64,000 bases of DNA from assembly GCA_963576735.1 (NCBI GenBank), contig OY755173.1, positions 15,594,873-15,658,872 of the forward strand, read 5' to 3'. Positions 23,601 to 32,130 of this stretch are shown piece after piece. Source of the DNA: Bedellia somnulentella (lineage: Eukaryota; Arthropoda; Insecta; Lepidoptera; Bedelliidae). Position numbers and translations under genes: made by a program. The notes beneath the pieces are model-generated. The model saw only the letters and a program-made list of their open reading frames with translations, was not told the DNA's origin and did no database searches. How positions within the stretch are numbered: position 1 is the stretch's first letter; each line of letters starts with the position of its first letter.

Positions 23601-23628
23601 CTACAAAGTAAATGTTTTCATTTGCCAT
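14668..23628 (-). CDS. FGGY: FGGY-family carbohydrate (ribulo-)kinase
   Basis: FGGY kinases phosphorylate sugars or sugar alcohols with ATP in the cytosol; animal members of this subgroup are related to D-ribulokinase and xylulokinase. Four exons join in phase: 23440-23628, 19227-20095, 15615-15837 and 14668-15024, giving 545 residues, the usual length. The start ATG at 23628 follows an upstream AT-rich stretch. The first ATP-binding motif VGVDVGSGSARAALVD is near residue 10. GIGFDATCSLVALD and IIMWMDHRAQAEAD (sugar site) follow in exon 2. The second phosphate motif, LICGTSTCHMAVNG, is late in exon 2. LLICGGLSKDLLFTQVQADA and GAAILGA in exon 4 match the adenosine motif. No exon is broken. Intron 1 (3.3 kb) and intron 2 (3.4 kb) are mostly transposon sequence. 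The exact substrate cannot be told from sequence; ribulose is the best guess. Confidence 0.93.
15343..15562 (+). repeat. SINE-A copy, FGGY intron 3
   Basis: Diverged copy: tgctgtgcagagctggctta, cgtaagaggcgactaaggg, gagacccatcaccaacgc, ggatttatggccgtgattta. Part of the 3' half is missing. Confidence 0.6.
15955..18195 (-). repeat. SINE-A copy split by a LINE insertion
   Basis: The 3' half lies at 15955-16049 (tactcaaggctgtaaatc, cagccacttttgaaagttaa) and the 5' half at 18035-18195 (ttggtgatgggtcttagc, tagtgctattctaagct). Together they make one reverse-oriented SINE-A. The RTE-like LINE between them is flanked by gggaaaaaa on both sides (16041-16049 and 18035-18043), so the LINE landed in this SINE. 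Confidence 0.8.
16050..18034 (-). pseudogene. RTE-like LINE, 5'-truncated, FGGY intron 2
   Basis: The main open frame (18017-16512) encodes 501 residues of a non-LTR reverse transcriptase. It starts after where the endonuclease would end. Motif A is FIDLEKAYDRV, motif B is GVRQGCVASPWLF and motif C is YADD at residues 372-375. The C-terminal part continues in 16511-16080 after a single in-frame stop (TAA at about 16512), with RWFGHIERM and TKWRSIVSAYPNG. The 3' end is a gcgtgagaatatgtatg tail. No endonuclease domain is present, so this copy could not move by itself. Clade is judged from the GVRQG motif and short-repeat tail; RTE is likely but not certain. Confidence 0.8.
18225..18435 (+). repeat. 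Possible decayed LTR
   Basis: The order gattgtgccgtatctatttt, agtatataagct and aataaatcagacttgtaac resembles the Gypsy-type LTR at 35363-35580 (ctgtatctagtataaa, aatatataagct, aataaatcagactataacc). Similarity is patchy and no coding part is attached. Confidence 0.3.
18809..19058 (+). repeat. SINE-A copy, well preserved, FGGY intron 2
   Basis: One of the clearest copies: gtgtagtgtcggcttagaat, actaccccatttcttccgg, cgtaagaggcgactaaggg, ttttgggcgatgcagttgga, aaaagtggctgaggaattt, ctctggctaccccttctagg and tatagccgtgagtatatg. It shows the head, body and tail used here to define the family (about 250 bases). Confidence 0.8.
20155..20411. repeat. Second head-to-head SINE-D pair
   Basis: Outer ends are inverted repeats (ttttactaatcaat and attgattagtaaaa). 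Inside them are two SINE-D arms facing each other. The minus-strand arm has a full tRNA-like head (ctatagctcagttggcagag at the centre side, ending tcgaaattttt). The plus-strand arm starts at ccagagcgac and has ggttcgagtccc and gtcgaaatttttatttcc. The spacer of about 80 bases is unlike the 8614 pair. It lies in FGGY intron 1 close to exon 2. Confidence 0.65.
20690..20942 (-). repeat. SINE-A copy, FGGY intron 1
   Basis: Reverse-oriented: catttaatcacggctataaa, gggtagccagagcttcag, ggaagttgagtaaggaaaag, aataaaggttgttgggt and gaagaaatgcggtagtgct. Confidence 0.7.
21150..21262 (+). repeat. SINE-D copy with intact tRNA-like cloverleaf
   Basis: The first 73 bases (about 21151-21223) fold as a tRNA: acceptor gacacgg with ctgtgtc, D arm around ggctcagttggcagagc, anticodon stem tcggg/cccga with loop gcgtata, T arm gcgggttcgattcccgc. 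The loop has C where U33 is expected, and the sequence runs on into the family tail (tcgaattttttctttccttt), so it is read as a SINE head rather than a working tRNA gene. No CCA is encoded. Confidence 0.7.
21304..22228 (+). pseudogene. RTE-like LINE 3' fragment, FGGY intron 1
   Basis: Same LINE family as 16050-18034, opposite strand. It starts near the YADDQ motif (about 21318) and runs to the 3' end (taccccaatgggaataatg at about 22193). Frames are broken by stops (for example near 21469 and 21869) and by a run of nine or more G at 22003-22014. Recognisable pieces include KKGNAVNGA, LVPTLMYGSECWAWQKKHES and IYRANVDGIVSRGRPR. A SINE-D piece is inserted at 22081-22138. Confidence 0.8.
22081..22138 (+). 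repeat. 5'-truncated SINE-D with 12-bp target duplication
   Basis: The 58-base insert runs from ggttcgaaccccgccagtgt to ttttatttat. The LINE host sequence aagcaagagagg is present on both sides (22069-22080 and 22139-22150). Truncation at the 5' end plus a target duplication shows that SINE-D moves by target-primed reverse transcription and fixes its 3' end. Confidence 0.9.
22590..22700 (+). repeat. SINE-A 3' fragment
   Basis: Contains aaaaagtggctgcgaaatga, ttccttagctctgaa and ttttgggatttaag, matching the 3' half of SINE-A with the last tail bases lost. Confidence 0.45.
22822..23207. mobile_element. hAT-like MITE with 8-bp target duplication
   Basis: The ends are tagggttgtaa and ttacaaccctaa-type inverted repeats. 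The 8-base sequence atgtgaac flanks the element exactly (22814-22821 and 23208-23215). The interior holds inverted GC-rich blocks (cctccgcctccg types, about 22880-22930 and 23170-23197). Eight-base duplications are typical of hAT elements; no transposase is present. Confidence 0.85.
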
Positions 23629-24169
23629 GGTTTACGATTTAATCTGCAATTGAAAAAATATATATATAAAGGATATAGCAGTATCAGGAGGTTTGATTTA
23701 GGATATGTTAATATCATCATAATTATGTCTCAGTACAAATTTAGGAATTATGTTCTTTAGCAGTTAAAACAAAATTACTTATATTTTATAACATTATCAT
23801 ATGTTATAGTGTGAACTTTGTAATTATTTATAAATTAAAATGGATTTACTCGACTAAATTAGGTTAAAACTATAATATAAAAATTAGGGTTATTTTCAGT
23901 TAGGGGAATAGATGATAGAAAGGAAGACAGTTATTCACTGCACAGTTTATAAACATAATAAAATATATTATTATTTACAGAAAAACCTGCAACTTTTTTT
24001 AAATATAATTGTCTCTGCACAGCAGTACTGCAGACTCAGTACTACACTATGAACACTTTGTGAGTTCACAATACTGATTTTGAGTCAGCACAGTTGGAAA
24101 TAATATCACATAAAACCACAAGCATTACAACAAACAGAGCTCACTAATAAAGAGTGATTTTTTAGGAGT

Positions 24170-24716
24170 TTGAGTCCAAAAAAAGATAAAATGAAAACAA
24201 ATCAACATTTTTTTAATATTATTCATCAAAATATAGAGGGCGTTTTAAACAAACAAGACAATATTTTAATTACTCTGAAGAATTTGGAAACCCAAAGTTA
24301 CAACATCGATGCAATTTGCTTCACGGAACACTTCATGAAGGCGGGACACGAAGGAAATCTGTCTGCGATTTCAGGTTATACTTTAACTACTTTATTTCAG
24401 AGAAAAGACAAATGCAGAGGTGGTTCGTGTATACTGTTACGCGATGGCATCATGTTTGAAGAACTAGAGCAGGTCCTGGAGCTATCGGAACCATTGCATT
24501 TCGAATGTTGTGCTATTAAAATCGCTGATTTAAATATGATAATTGTATGTATATATAGAATACCTACAGGGGATATATGTATATTTTTTGATAAATTTGA
24601 TAAATTGCTGTCTAATATAAGTAAGAAAAATAGGAGGATAATAATATGTGGCGACTTTAATATAGATTTTATGAATAATAAGCACAAGATTACGAAGACT
24701 TTTCTGAATTTAATTT
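24170..24716 (+). pseudogene. LINE A, endonuclease part
   Basis: This is the apurinic-type endonuclease domain of a jockey/CR1-group LINE: HQNIEGVLNKQDNI, the glutamate motif AICFTEHF, CIYRIPTG and the GDFN motif CGDFNIDFM. The open frame begins at a TTG (24170); no upstream ATG or first open reading frame was identified, so the element is probably truncated at the 5' end. It is cut at about 24716 by LINE B and resumes at about 26104. Confidence 0.8.
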
Positions 24717-26103
24717 ATTTATTTATTTATTTATTTGGGAGACTTACAGCTAAATAATAACAATATAAGTAACAGTACATAACATCGATGCCAATTAAAA
24801 GTCTTCACCAGTAGTTTATATAAACGAAAAAATATAATAATTGCGCTTGATTTGCAACCATTATAGTGCCTATTCTAAAACAAAAACTATGTTGTAAACA
24901 AGTGCAAAGAAATATGTATATAAATAATAACTTTTTTTTTAACTACGACATAATATATAAAACTCTATTGAGAGCTTTCTTTTGAGAAAAACAAAATAGT
25001 GAGTAAACGCTTAACCGTTGAAGTGCTGGTGTTGAAAATATCAATGTCATTATGAACCAAATTGTATTCACGACAAGCGCGTATCAAAAATGAATTTTGC
25101 CTATATCTCGTCTTTGCCGGGGCTACATGCACCATGGACCGCTGACGCAGTGCTAGCTGGTTGGTGCGGAGACATATGTGTTGCAGTAGCTCCGGACAGT
25201 CGGTTGACCCGTTTGCCACTTTGACAAGGCAACATATATCCGATATGTTACGCCTTATTTCAAGCGGAACAAAATGATAAATTTCACACCGTTCGGCATA
25301 ACTTGATATAAACTGTTTACTTTTAAAATCAAGATACCTAAGAAACTTCCTCTGAATCGCTTCTATTCTTAATTTATATATTTGGTACTGGGGATTCCAC
25401 ACGGGCGACGCATATTCTAAGTGACTGCGAACATAGGCGCAATAAAGAACTTTAATGGCTTTAATACCTCGAAAATCCGACGCAGTTCTCATAATAAACC
25501 CAAGTGCTTTGGTGGCTTTTTTAACTATATGGTCAATATGTTTGTCAAATATTAACTGGCTGTCAAATATTACTCCTAAGTCTCTCATTGAGTCAACTTT
25601 CGTAATTACTTTATTACCAAACGAAAAATCTAAATTCTGTTTTAACTTTTTCCTAGTGAAAGTAACATGGTAACATTTAGAGACATTAAGATCTAGCCTT
25701 TTTTGGTAACAATAATTTTGAAAGCGATCTAAATCATTCTGTAAGTCATTTACATCCTCATTATTATTAATATATTTAAGAATTTTCATGTCATCAGCAA
25801 ATAGTAATATTTTAGTGTTAGGAAAACATTTAATTTTTATATCATTTATAAATAAAATAAACAGAATTGGCCCAAGTAATGACCCTTGGGGCACACCGGA
25901 AGGTACATTGGCCCAGCTTGACATGAAACCCAGCAGAGCAACAGCTTGACTTCTGTTCGATATATAAGACACAAACCATCTCAACAGATCACCGTGAATG
26001 CCAGCATCGGCGAGGCTTTGTATTAGGAGAGGGTGAAAAATTCGGTCAAAGCATTTTTGGTAATCGGTGTAAATAACCTCTACCTGAACCCCATTGTCCA
26101 TGC
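24717..26103 (-). pseudogene. LINE B, 5'-truncated, inserted in LINE A
   Basis: An intact frame from ATG 26101 to 24965 encodes 378 residues that begin inside the reverse transcriptase: IYTDYQKCFDRI (motif A), SGVPQGSLLGPILF (motif B), LLFADDMKIL (motif C), then the thumb and the RSHLEYASPVWNP block. About 240 bases of 3' untranslated sequence end in an aaata repeat (24713-24735 read on the minus strand). It lacks the endonuclease and N-terminal part and so is a dead-on-arrival copy. It belongs to the jockey/CR1 group by its motifs. Confidence 0.85.
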
Positions 26104-28481
26104 CCTCACTAATAAAATTAATAAAATAATGTATAATTATAATCTACGCCCACAAATAAGTACTCCTACTCATGAAACATACACATCTAAGACTTGTATT
26201 GATAATATCCTGACTAACATCGCAGGGACCGGAAAGGTACTCAAATTAGGATTATCTAGACATCATGCTCAGACATTTCAAATAGAGAACAATAAATGTG
26301 ATAGCCTTTACAATAAAAGTTATTACAAGTGTGTTTATGATTATTCTCAGGAAAATTTACATAAGTTTTACACAATTATGTCTAGTTTAACATTCTCTGA
26401 TGTCATTGCCGAGAAAAACTTTAATAAGTCGTTTAAAAATTTCTATGATATTTTGGTATTATTTAACGAACTTTGTTTTCCTTTAATTAAAGTTCGCAAT
26501 AAAAATAATATAAAGATGAACTGGCTCACTGAGGGTTTAAAAAGATCTAGTCAGGCGAAAAGAAAACTGTACTACTTGACTAGAAAGCGCCGATGCCAGA
26601 TGTATGTAACAAGGTACGTTAATTATTCTAAAATACTACATAGGTGCATTGTATCTTCAAAAAAAAGCTGTAATCAAAAATATTTAATGAATGCTAAAAA
26701 TGTATGTAAAGCTACGTGGAATATTATTAAATGTGATGGTAATAAACGGCCAAATACGATTTCTAATATTGTACATGAGGGTCGTTCCATAACGTCTCCA
26801 CAGGATATAGCTCAATTATTTAATAATAATTTTATTGATACAGTATCAGCTAAGTGTATTCCTAACTCTAAGGGTACAAAGGATAAGAGGTCTATTAGCA
26901 ATTCATTGTTTCTTGCACCCTTGACCGTAACGGAAACTTCAAATATAATTAAATCCTTAAAAAACACCAATTCAGTAGGTTATGATAAGATATGTACTAG
27001 AATAGTTAAAATGTGTAGAGATTACTTGGCAAAGCCATTGACTCATCTTATTAATTTGTCATTTGAACAAGGCACTTTCCCAGAGGAACTAAAAATATCT
27101 ATTGTTAAACCCCTCCACAAGAAAGGATGTAAAAAGTGTCTTAATAATTATAGGCCTATAGCCCTTATTCCTATTTTATCTAAAATATTTGAAAAGGCAA
27201 TTTTAATTCGAATTAATGATTTTTTAACCCGAGAGCAAATATTAGTAGAAGAGCAGTTTGGTTTTCGTCAGAAAAAATCGACGACGATGGCGTTATACAA
27301 CCTTGTTAAAGCCTTAGTTGATTCTATGGACAAAGGCACCCCCGTAACTACCCTTTTTATGGATATTATGAAGGGATTTGATTTGGTGGATCATTTAATT
27401 TTTTTTCAAAAACTTGAAGCGTATGGCATTCGCGGTACTCCCCTAGATTGGATAAAATCTTACCTAATTAATAGATCACAGTGCTCCTCAGTACTCAATA
27501 TTTGCTCTAAAACTAATACAATAAAAGAGTACAGTTCTAACTATCGTGTGTGGAATACCACAAGGAAGTTTATTAGGTCCATTACTCTTTATATTATATA
27601 TAAATGACCTTTCACAGTCCATTGATAACCGAATTATATTGTATGCAGACGATAGCGTCGCAATAATTAAAGATCAAAACAGCATAGGACATGAAGATCA
27701 TGTAAAAAATGAACTATATAAGATAGGTACTTGGCTAAATGTTAATAATTTGACTTTAAATGTCAGCAAAACGAGATTAATGCAATTTTTTCACCCCCAA
27801 GGTTCAGCTCCACCATTGAAAATTACATACAATGATGAATTGGTTAACCGAGTAAATACTTTTAATTTTCTTGGTTTATCTATTGATCAACATTTAAATT
27901 GGAAATCACATTGCGATGCTCTCAATAAAAAGATAAATAGATATGTTTACGCCCTGGGTCGTATTGTTAGATTGTCGTCTGAGCATGCCGGTAAGCTTGC
28001 GTACCACGGTTACGTTGGTTCACTCTTACGATATGGCATTGTGTTATGGGGTAACTCTACCAATGTACCTTCGGTTTTTCTTGCTCAGAAAAAATGCATT
28101 AGAGCTCTCAGCCAAATAAAGGATCAAACGGTTTCTTGCCGACCACTTTTTAAAAAATTGAGAATTCTCCCGTTATGTTCCCTTTATATTTATGAAGCTG
28201 CTTTATTGGTTAAGAGAGATATTCATAATTATACTCCGGCTCCCCTAAGATTTCACTCGAAACGTCTGCAGAATCTCAATAAAGATAAACTTGATGTACC
28301 TCATTATAAATTAGCCTCAAGCAGCAAAACTATTTTTGTTATGTCTGTTAGAATTTATAATTCAATACCTATTAATATAAGATTGTTATGTTTTAATAAA
28401 TTTAAAAAGGAATTGTTTAAATGGCTATTAGAATATTGTTTTTATGACATGAAGGAGTTTTTCAATACAAATAATAATTAA
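26104..28481 (+). pseudogene. LINE A, reverse transcriptase part
   Basis: The frame continues LINE A after the LINE B insertion (LRPQISTPTHETYTSKTCIDNI). The endonuclease end has SRHHAQ where SDHHAQ is usual. The reverse transcriptase follows: NYRPIALIPILSKIFEKAI, EQFGFRQKKST and motif A altered to FMDIMKGFDLVDH. A one-base frame change near 27545 moves motif B (CGIPQGSLLGPLLF) and motif C (LYADDSV) to the second frame, which runs to a stop at 28481. The insertion, the altered motifs and the frame change show a decayed copy. No separate first protein is seen. Confidence 0.85.
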
Positions 28482-28925
28482 ATACCTAAACGAATTAATG
28501 TTATTGTTTCTATTATATTTTATTTGAATTTGTTTTGTATTTAGTTGTAAGATTGACATTTTAAACTTATTGTGACATAAAATTAGTTAATTTATTTTTT
28601 ATGACTTTAATGATGTTTTTTATCATTATTATTTGGTTATTTATGTTATTAATGTGTTATAAATGATGGAAATTAATTTGACTTGTGTTGTACTTTTGTA
28701 GGATTTATTGGTTTTTGTAGAATGTTTAATTATATTTTTTTTTACCTATTTTAATTTAAAAACATATTACAATATAAAAATATAAAGACTGATGTTGTAA
28801 GCTCGGAAGAGCAAAATGTGTATGGCACCATTAATAATACGATGTAACAACTTTGTAACCCGCATTTACAACGAATAAATGATTATGATTATGATGATTA
28901 TGATATGATTATGATGATTATGATG
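28482..28925 (+). repeat. LINE A 3'-UTR and ATGATT repeat tail
   Basis: AT-rich untranslated sequence ends at 28866-28923 in tandem atgatt/atgattatg units, the short-repeat 3' end expected for this LINE group. Confidence 0.75.
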
Positions 28926-28929
28926 CACG

Positions 28930-29505
28930 TGTAAGTAGAGATGCACTGAAATTCGTTAAACATTCGGTATTACCGAAGTTCGGCAGATTTACCGAAGTTC
29001 GTATTCGGACGAATTTCGGTTAGATTTGGAAGATTTAACCGAAGTTCGCCAAAATTCGGTAGATAATAAAATATACTGAAAAATACATAAATAGCTGGAT
29101 GAGTCGAGTTTTGGTGTTGGTTTTAAATATAAAAGACATACATACATAATACATACACATACTCACGGCTATAAATCCCTAAAAGGGGTATCCAGAGCTA
29201 AGGAATTAGAAATTCCTCGGCCACTTTTGAAGTTGAAGTTGGGGAAAAGAGGGTGAAATAAAGGTTGTTGGTGATGGGTCTCCAACCCCATCGCCAAAAA
29301 ATACCTTAAAAGCCCGAATACCGTTAGTCGCCTCTTACGTACACCCACTGGAAGAAATGGGGTAGTTCTATTCTAAGTCGACACTCACAGCAGAAAAGTT
29401 AACCGAACTTCGGCCGTAATTCGGCTTCGGCATATATTCATACCGAACATTTGGCCGAATTTGACATTTGGCAGAACCCACATTTGGTGCAGCACTACTA
29501 ATAAA
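28930..29505. mobile_element. Likely hAT-type MITE with a SINE-A inside
   Basis: The left part (agagatgcactgaaattcg, attcggtattaccgaagttc) and right part (cgaacttcggccgtaattc, ttggtgcagcactact) are roughly inverted. The repeated ttcggt/accgaa blocks are typical of a common insect non-autonomous hAT type. No clean 8-base duplication was found. The SINE-A at 29150-29392 interrupts it. Confidence 0.5.
29150..29392 (-). repeat. SINE-A copy
   Basis: Reverse-oriented, complete: catactcacggctataaatc, ggtatccagagctaaggaat, aataaaggttgttggtgatg, gtcgcctcttacgtacaccc and ggaagaaatggggtagttct. Confidence 0.75.
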
Positions 29506-29539
29506 CATAATAAGATAATAAATAAATAATAGATATAAA

Positions 29540-29795
29540 AGACTATAGTGTCGGCTTTAATAATAATTTTCATGGGTGTCATAAACCAATCACCGACCAT
29601 CCTTTATTTTCGACCATCCTTTATTTTCGTACCTTACAAATAGGACTGAGGAATCTCTTGCTATCCCTCTTTGGAATTGATAGCTGTGCGTATATGTATA
29701 TAACAATATATGTATAAATAAAAAAATTCAGGGGAGGCCTATGTCCAGCAGTGGATGTCTATTGGCTGATGGTGATGATTTTCAATAATTAGGCA
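29540..29795 (+). repeat. SINE-A remnant and SINE-E 3' end
   Basis: A degraded SINE-A (tagtgtcggctttaataat, ataaaccaatcaccgacc, tgatagctgtgcgtatatg) is followed at about 29730 by aggggaggcctatgtccagc and gctgatggtgatgat, the 3' end of the SINE-E type. From 29800 to 30570 no gene or clear repeat was seen. Confidence 0.45.
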
Positions 29796-30576
29796 CAAAT
29801 ACACACAAACTGCAAAAAACAGCTATTGAACATATTAATATAATTTTTAAAATTTAATACATTTACACATTTTGACAGGATTAAACTTAATCATTAAGAT
29901 AACATATATACTCATTCTATGAATTATGAGTACTTTTTCTACATGGATAAGTTAACAATTTTTTTGTTAAATATGAGTATAAGGACAAAAATAAATCTAA
30001 TAACAAAATAGAAGGGCAACATTACATGCATAACATACCGTGTCTTCAGGGATACCAATGTTCGACTTATAGAAAATAAGTTGTTGTGTTTTATGTATAG
30101 CTAAAGCAAACTACAGATAACGCAAAAGTCATAAAAGGTCATAAAAGTCTTATTCACGATCTAATTTACACTTACAATCATCTCAAGATAGCCTTATCAA
30201 AAAGCAAAAACATCGCATTCACAGTCGGGTCATATATTAATAACAATCTCATTGTGCATATAAAAGTATGCAACTAGAAATATTATTATTTAAACTTAAT
30301 GTTCAAGCTTGGAAATTTAATTCAAACAAGACATGCTGAAAATAAAGGGAAGTATAAATTATAAAATAAAATAAAAATAGTAAACAAAACACAAAGTAAG
30401 TAAAGTTGTTTCTTTTTATATTGACAGTATATCTCGAATATAGATCCAGCAATTTCGCCACATACAGCTTGGTTTAGATTTGCATGTGTATTTTTTTTAA
30501 AAAAATTTTTTAATACATAATAATCGAGATTAACCAGTGTATATATTAAAATCACTTACGTGATATTATGAATTTG

Positions 30577-30960
30577 GACTGCCTCCATAGTCTCGCGGCT
30601 AAGCGCTTGGTTTCAAGTAGGTCTCGGGTTAGATCCCCGGGGGAAAACTCACAAATTTAAATTGTACGATCTTACTCAGTTTGGAGGGATTTTGCAGGCT
30701 TGAATCAGCTGATTATCCGAAAATTTTGATGATTCCGAGCTTCGGAGGGCACGTTATTCCAGCGATCCCGGCTACTATTACGGTAGTAGCCGTTAGTTAG
30801 ACTGCCAACCCGCAATGGGCCAGCGTGATGGACTAAAACAAATCACCCTAAATAGGGTAGGCTCGAGCCCCTCGGTGGAGACGTATGTGGGCTGAGAGGA
30901 TTCATGTACCAATCACAGATTAAATATGAGGTACCAATAATGATGACATTGATGTAGCAT
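30577..30960 (+). repeat. SINE-E copy (tRNA-derived)
   Basis: A tRNA-like head (tagtctcgcggctaagcg, then ctcgggttagatcccc as B box) is followed by a body containing ccaacccgcaatgggccagc and gtgatggactaaaac, and an end with gacgtatgtgggctga and aataatgatgacattgatg. This layout is a common moth and butterfly SINE type. It lies just upstream of Pop5. Confidence 0.65.
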
Positions 30961-31096
30961 CCAGAGCCGTTCTTAATTTACGAAACTAAAATAAAAAGTA
31001 AAGAAATGTTTATTTTGGTTAAAGTTAACCTCACTCCTTGTATTGTAATTCAGAAAAGTTATTTTCGTATGACACGAAGAATAACATGTATTAAAT

Positions 31097-31823
31097 ATGG
31101 TACGGTTCAAAAATAGGTAATGAAATTTTAAATGTATACATTTTTATTTATTACCAGTTTTGGAAAGTTAAGTGGGGTAAACAATGGTTTTTGGTGATGT
31201 GGGTCTCCAACCACATCGCCCAAAAATCCTTTAAAAGCCCCAATTCCGTTAGTCGCCTCTTACATACACCCACCGGAAGAAACAGGGTAGTGCTATTCTA
31301 AGCCGACACTACACTGCATTTTTATTTTATGGTGGTTATTTGTCACATCTAAATGAATTTCTTGACTTTCAGATATATTACCGTCGAAATAGTACAGACT
31401 GCTATTCCAGAAAACAAACCTTTGCATTTAAAATCTGGGCTTTTCCATGAGACAGTTCTGGAGAAAATTCAAATGCTACATGGAGACTTTGGTGTAGCTG
31501 CAGTCAAGTCTGGTTTTCTAGCTAAATATTGCAATGAGAATACACGAATAGCTATCCTGAGAGCTCGTCATGGAGCGCACAAGTTTGTTATTACTAGTTT
31601 GCCATTTGTGACAAAGATTGGGAAATTGGATGTAATGATAAAAACATTGCATGTTGGAGCAACTTTAAAGCATAGTTTCTTATTTATCCAGAAATATCAG
31701 AGATCTTATTTAGATAGGAAATGGAGCAGTTTGAAGTCAGACAGCGAGAGGACACATTTAGAATCAGCAGTAATGGATTTTACTAAAACTGATGTCACAT
31801 TAAACATTGAGAAAATGACCTAA
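31097..31823 (+). CDS. Pop5: RNase P/MRP protein subunit Pop5
   Basis: Pop5 is a small protein of nuclear RNase P and RNase MRP, which process tRNA 5' ends and pre-rRNA. Exon 1 is very short (31097-31116), ending AG|GTAATG. Exon 2 is 31373-31823, after an AG acceptor. They join through a split arginine codon to give 156 residues starting MVRFKNRYITVEIV, the expected N terminus of the family. Further family features are VLEKIQMLHGDFGVAAVKSG and ILRARHGAHKFVITSLPFV. The fold is the Rpp14/Pop5 alpha-beta type. Using only the downstream ATG at 31353 would replace the conserved N terminus, so the two-exon model is preferred. The 256-base intron is largely a SINE-A. A poly(A) signal follows at 31971. 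It converges with Dredd. Confidence 0.93.
31150..31318 (-). repeat. SINE-A copy filling the Pop5 intron
   Basis: Reverse-oriented copy without its 3' tail: ttttggaaagttaagtggg, gggtctccaaccacatcgcc, gttagtcgcctcttacatac, gaaacagggtagtgctattc. It occupies about two thirds of the intron and ends 55 bases before the exon 2 acceptor. Confidence 0.75.
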
Positions 31824-31970
31824 GAGTGATCAATGTGAATTATAAGTGAATTAATGATATTTTAATATCTCTGAAACAATTATATTGTTATGGTTGAGTT
31901 CGTAAAGAGAACTTTGCAGCTTCTGCATATGATTATGGGAAAGTTATGTCCATGAAGGCAATTTTCTTCA

Positions 31971-31976
31971 AATAAA
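31971..31976 (+). terminator. Pop5 poly(A) signal
   Basis: AATAAA 148 bases past the Pop5 stop, the first such signal on this strand. Confidence 0.6.
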
Positions 31977-32002
31977 AACATTAATAATTATAAAATAAGA
32001 AT

Positions 32003-32008
32003 TTTATT
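32003..32008 (-). terminator. Dredd poly(A) signal
   Basis: AATAAA on the minus strand 123 bases past the caspase stop. The two genes' 3' ends therefore meet or overlap by a few tens of bases. Confidence 0.55.
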
Positions 32009-32130
32009 TACAAGAGTTCAATAATTAGATTTCTCTTCTCTTATTGTCTTAGCACCAAGTCAAATGTAACATAATTGTTTGTTATTTCTCACAAACTTCA
32101 ACAAACGTTTACATTTAATACCACATAACT

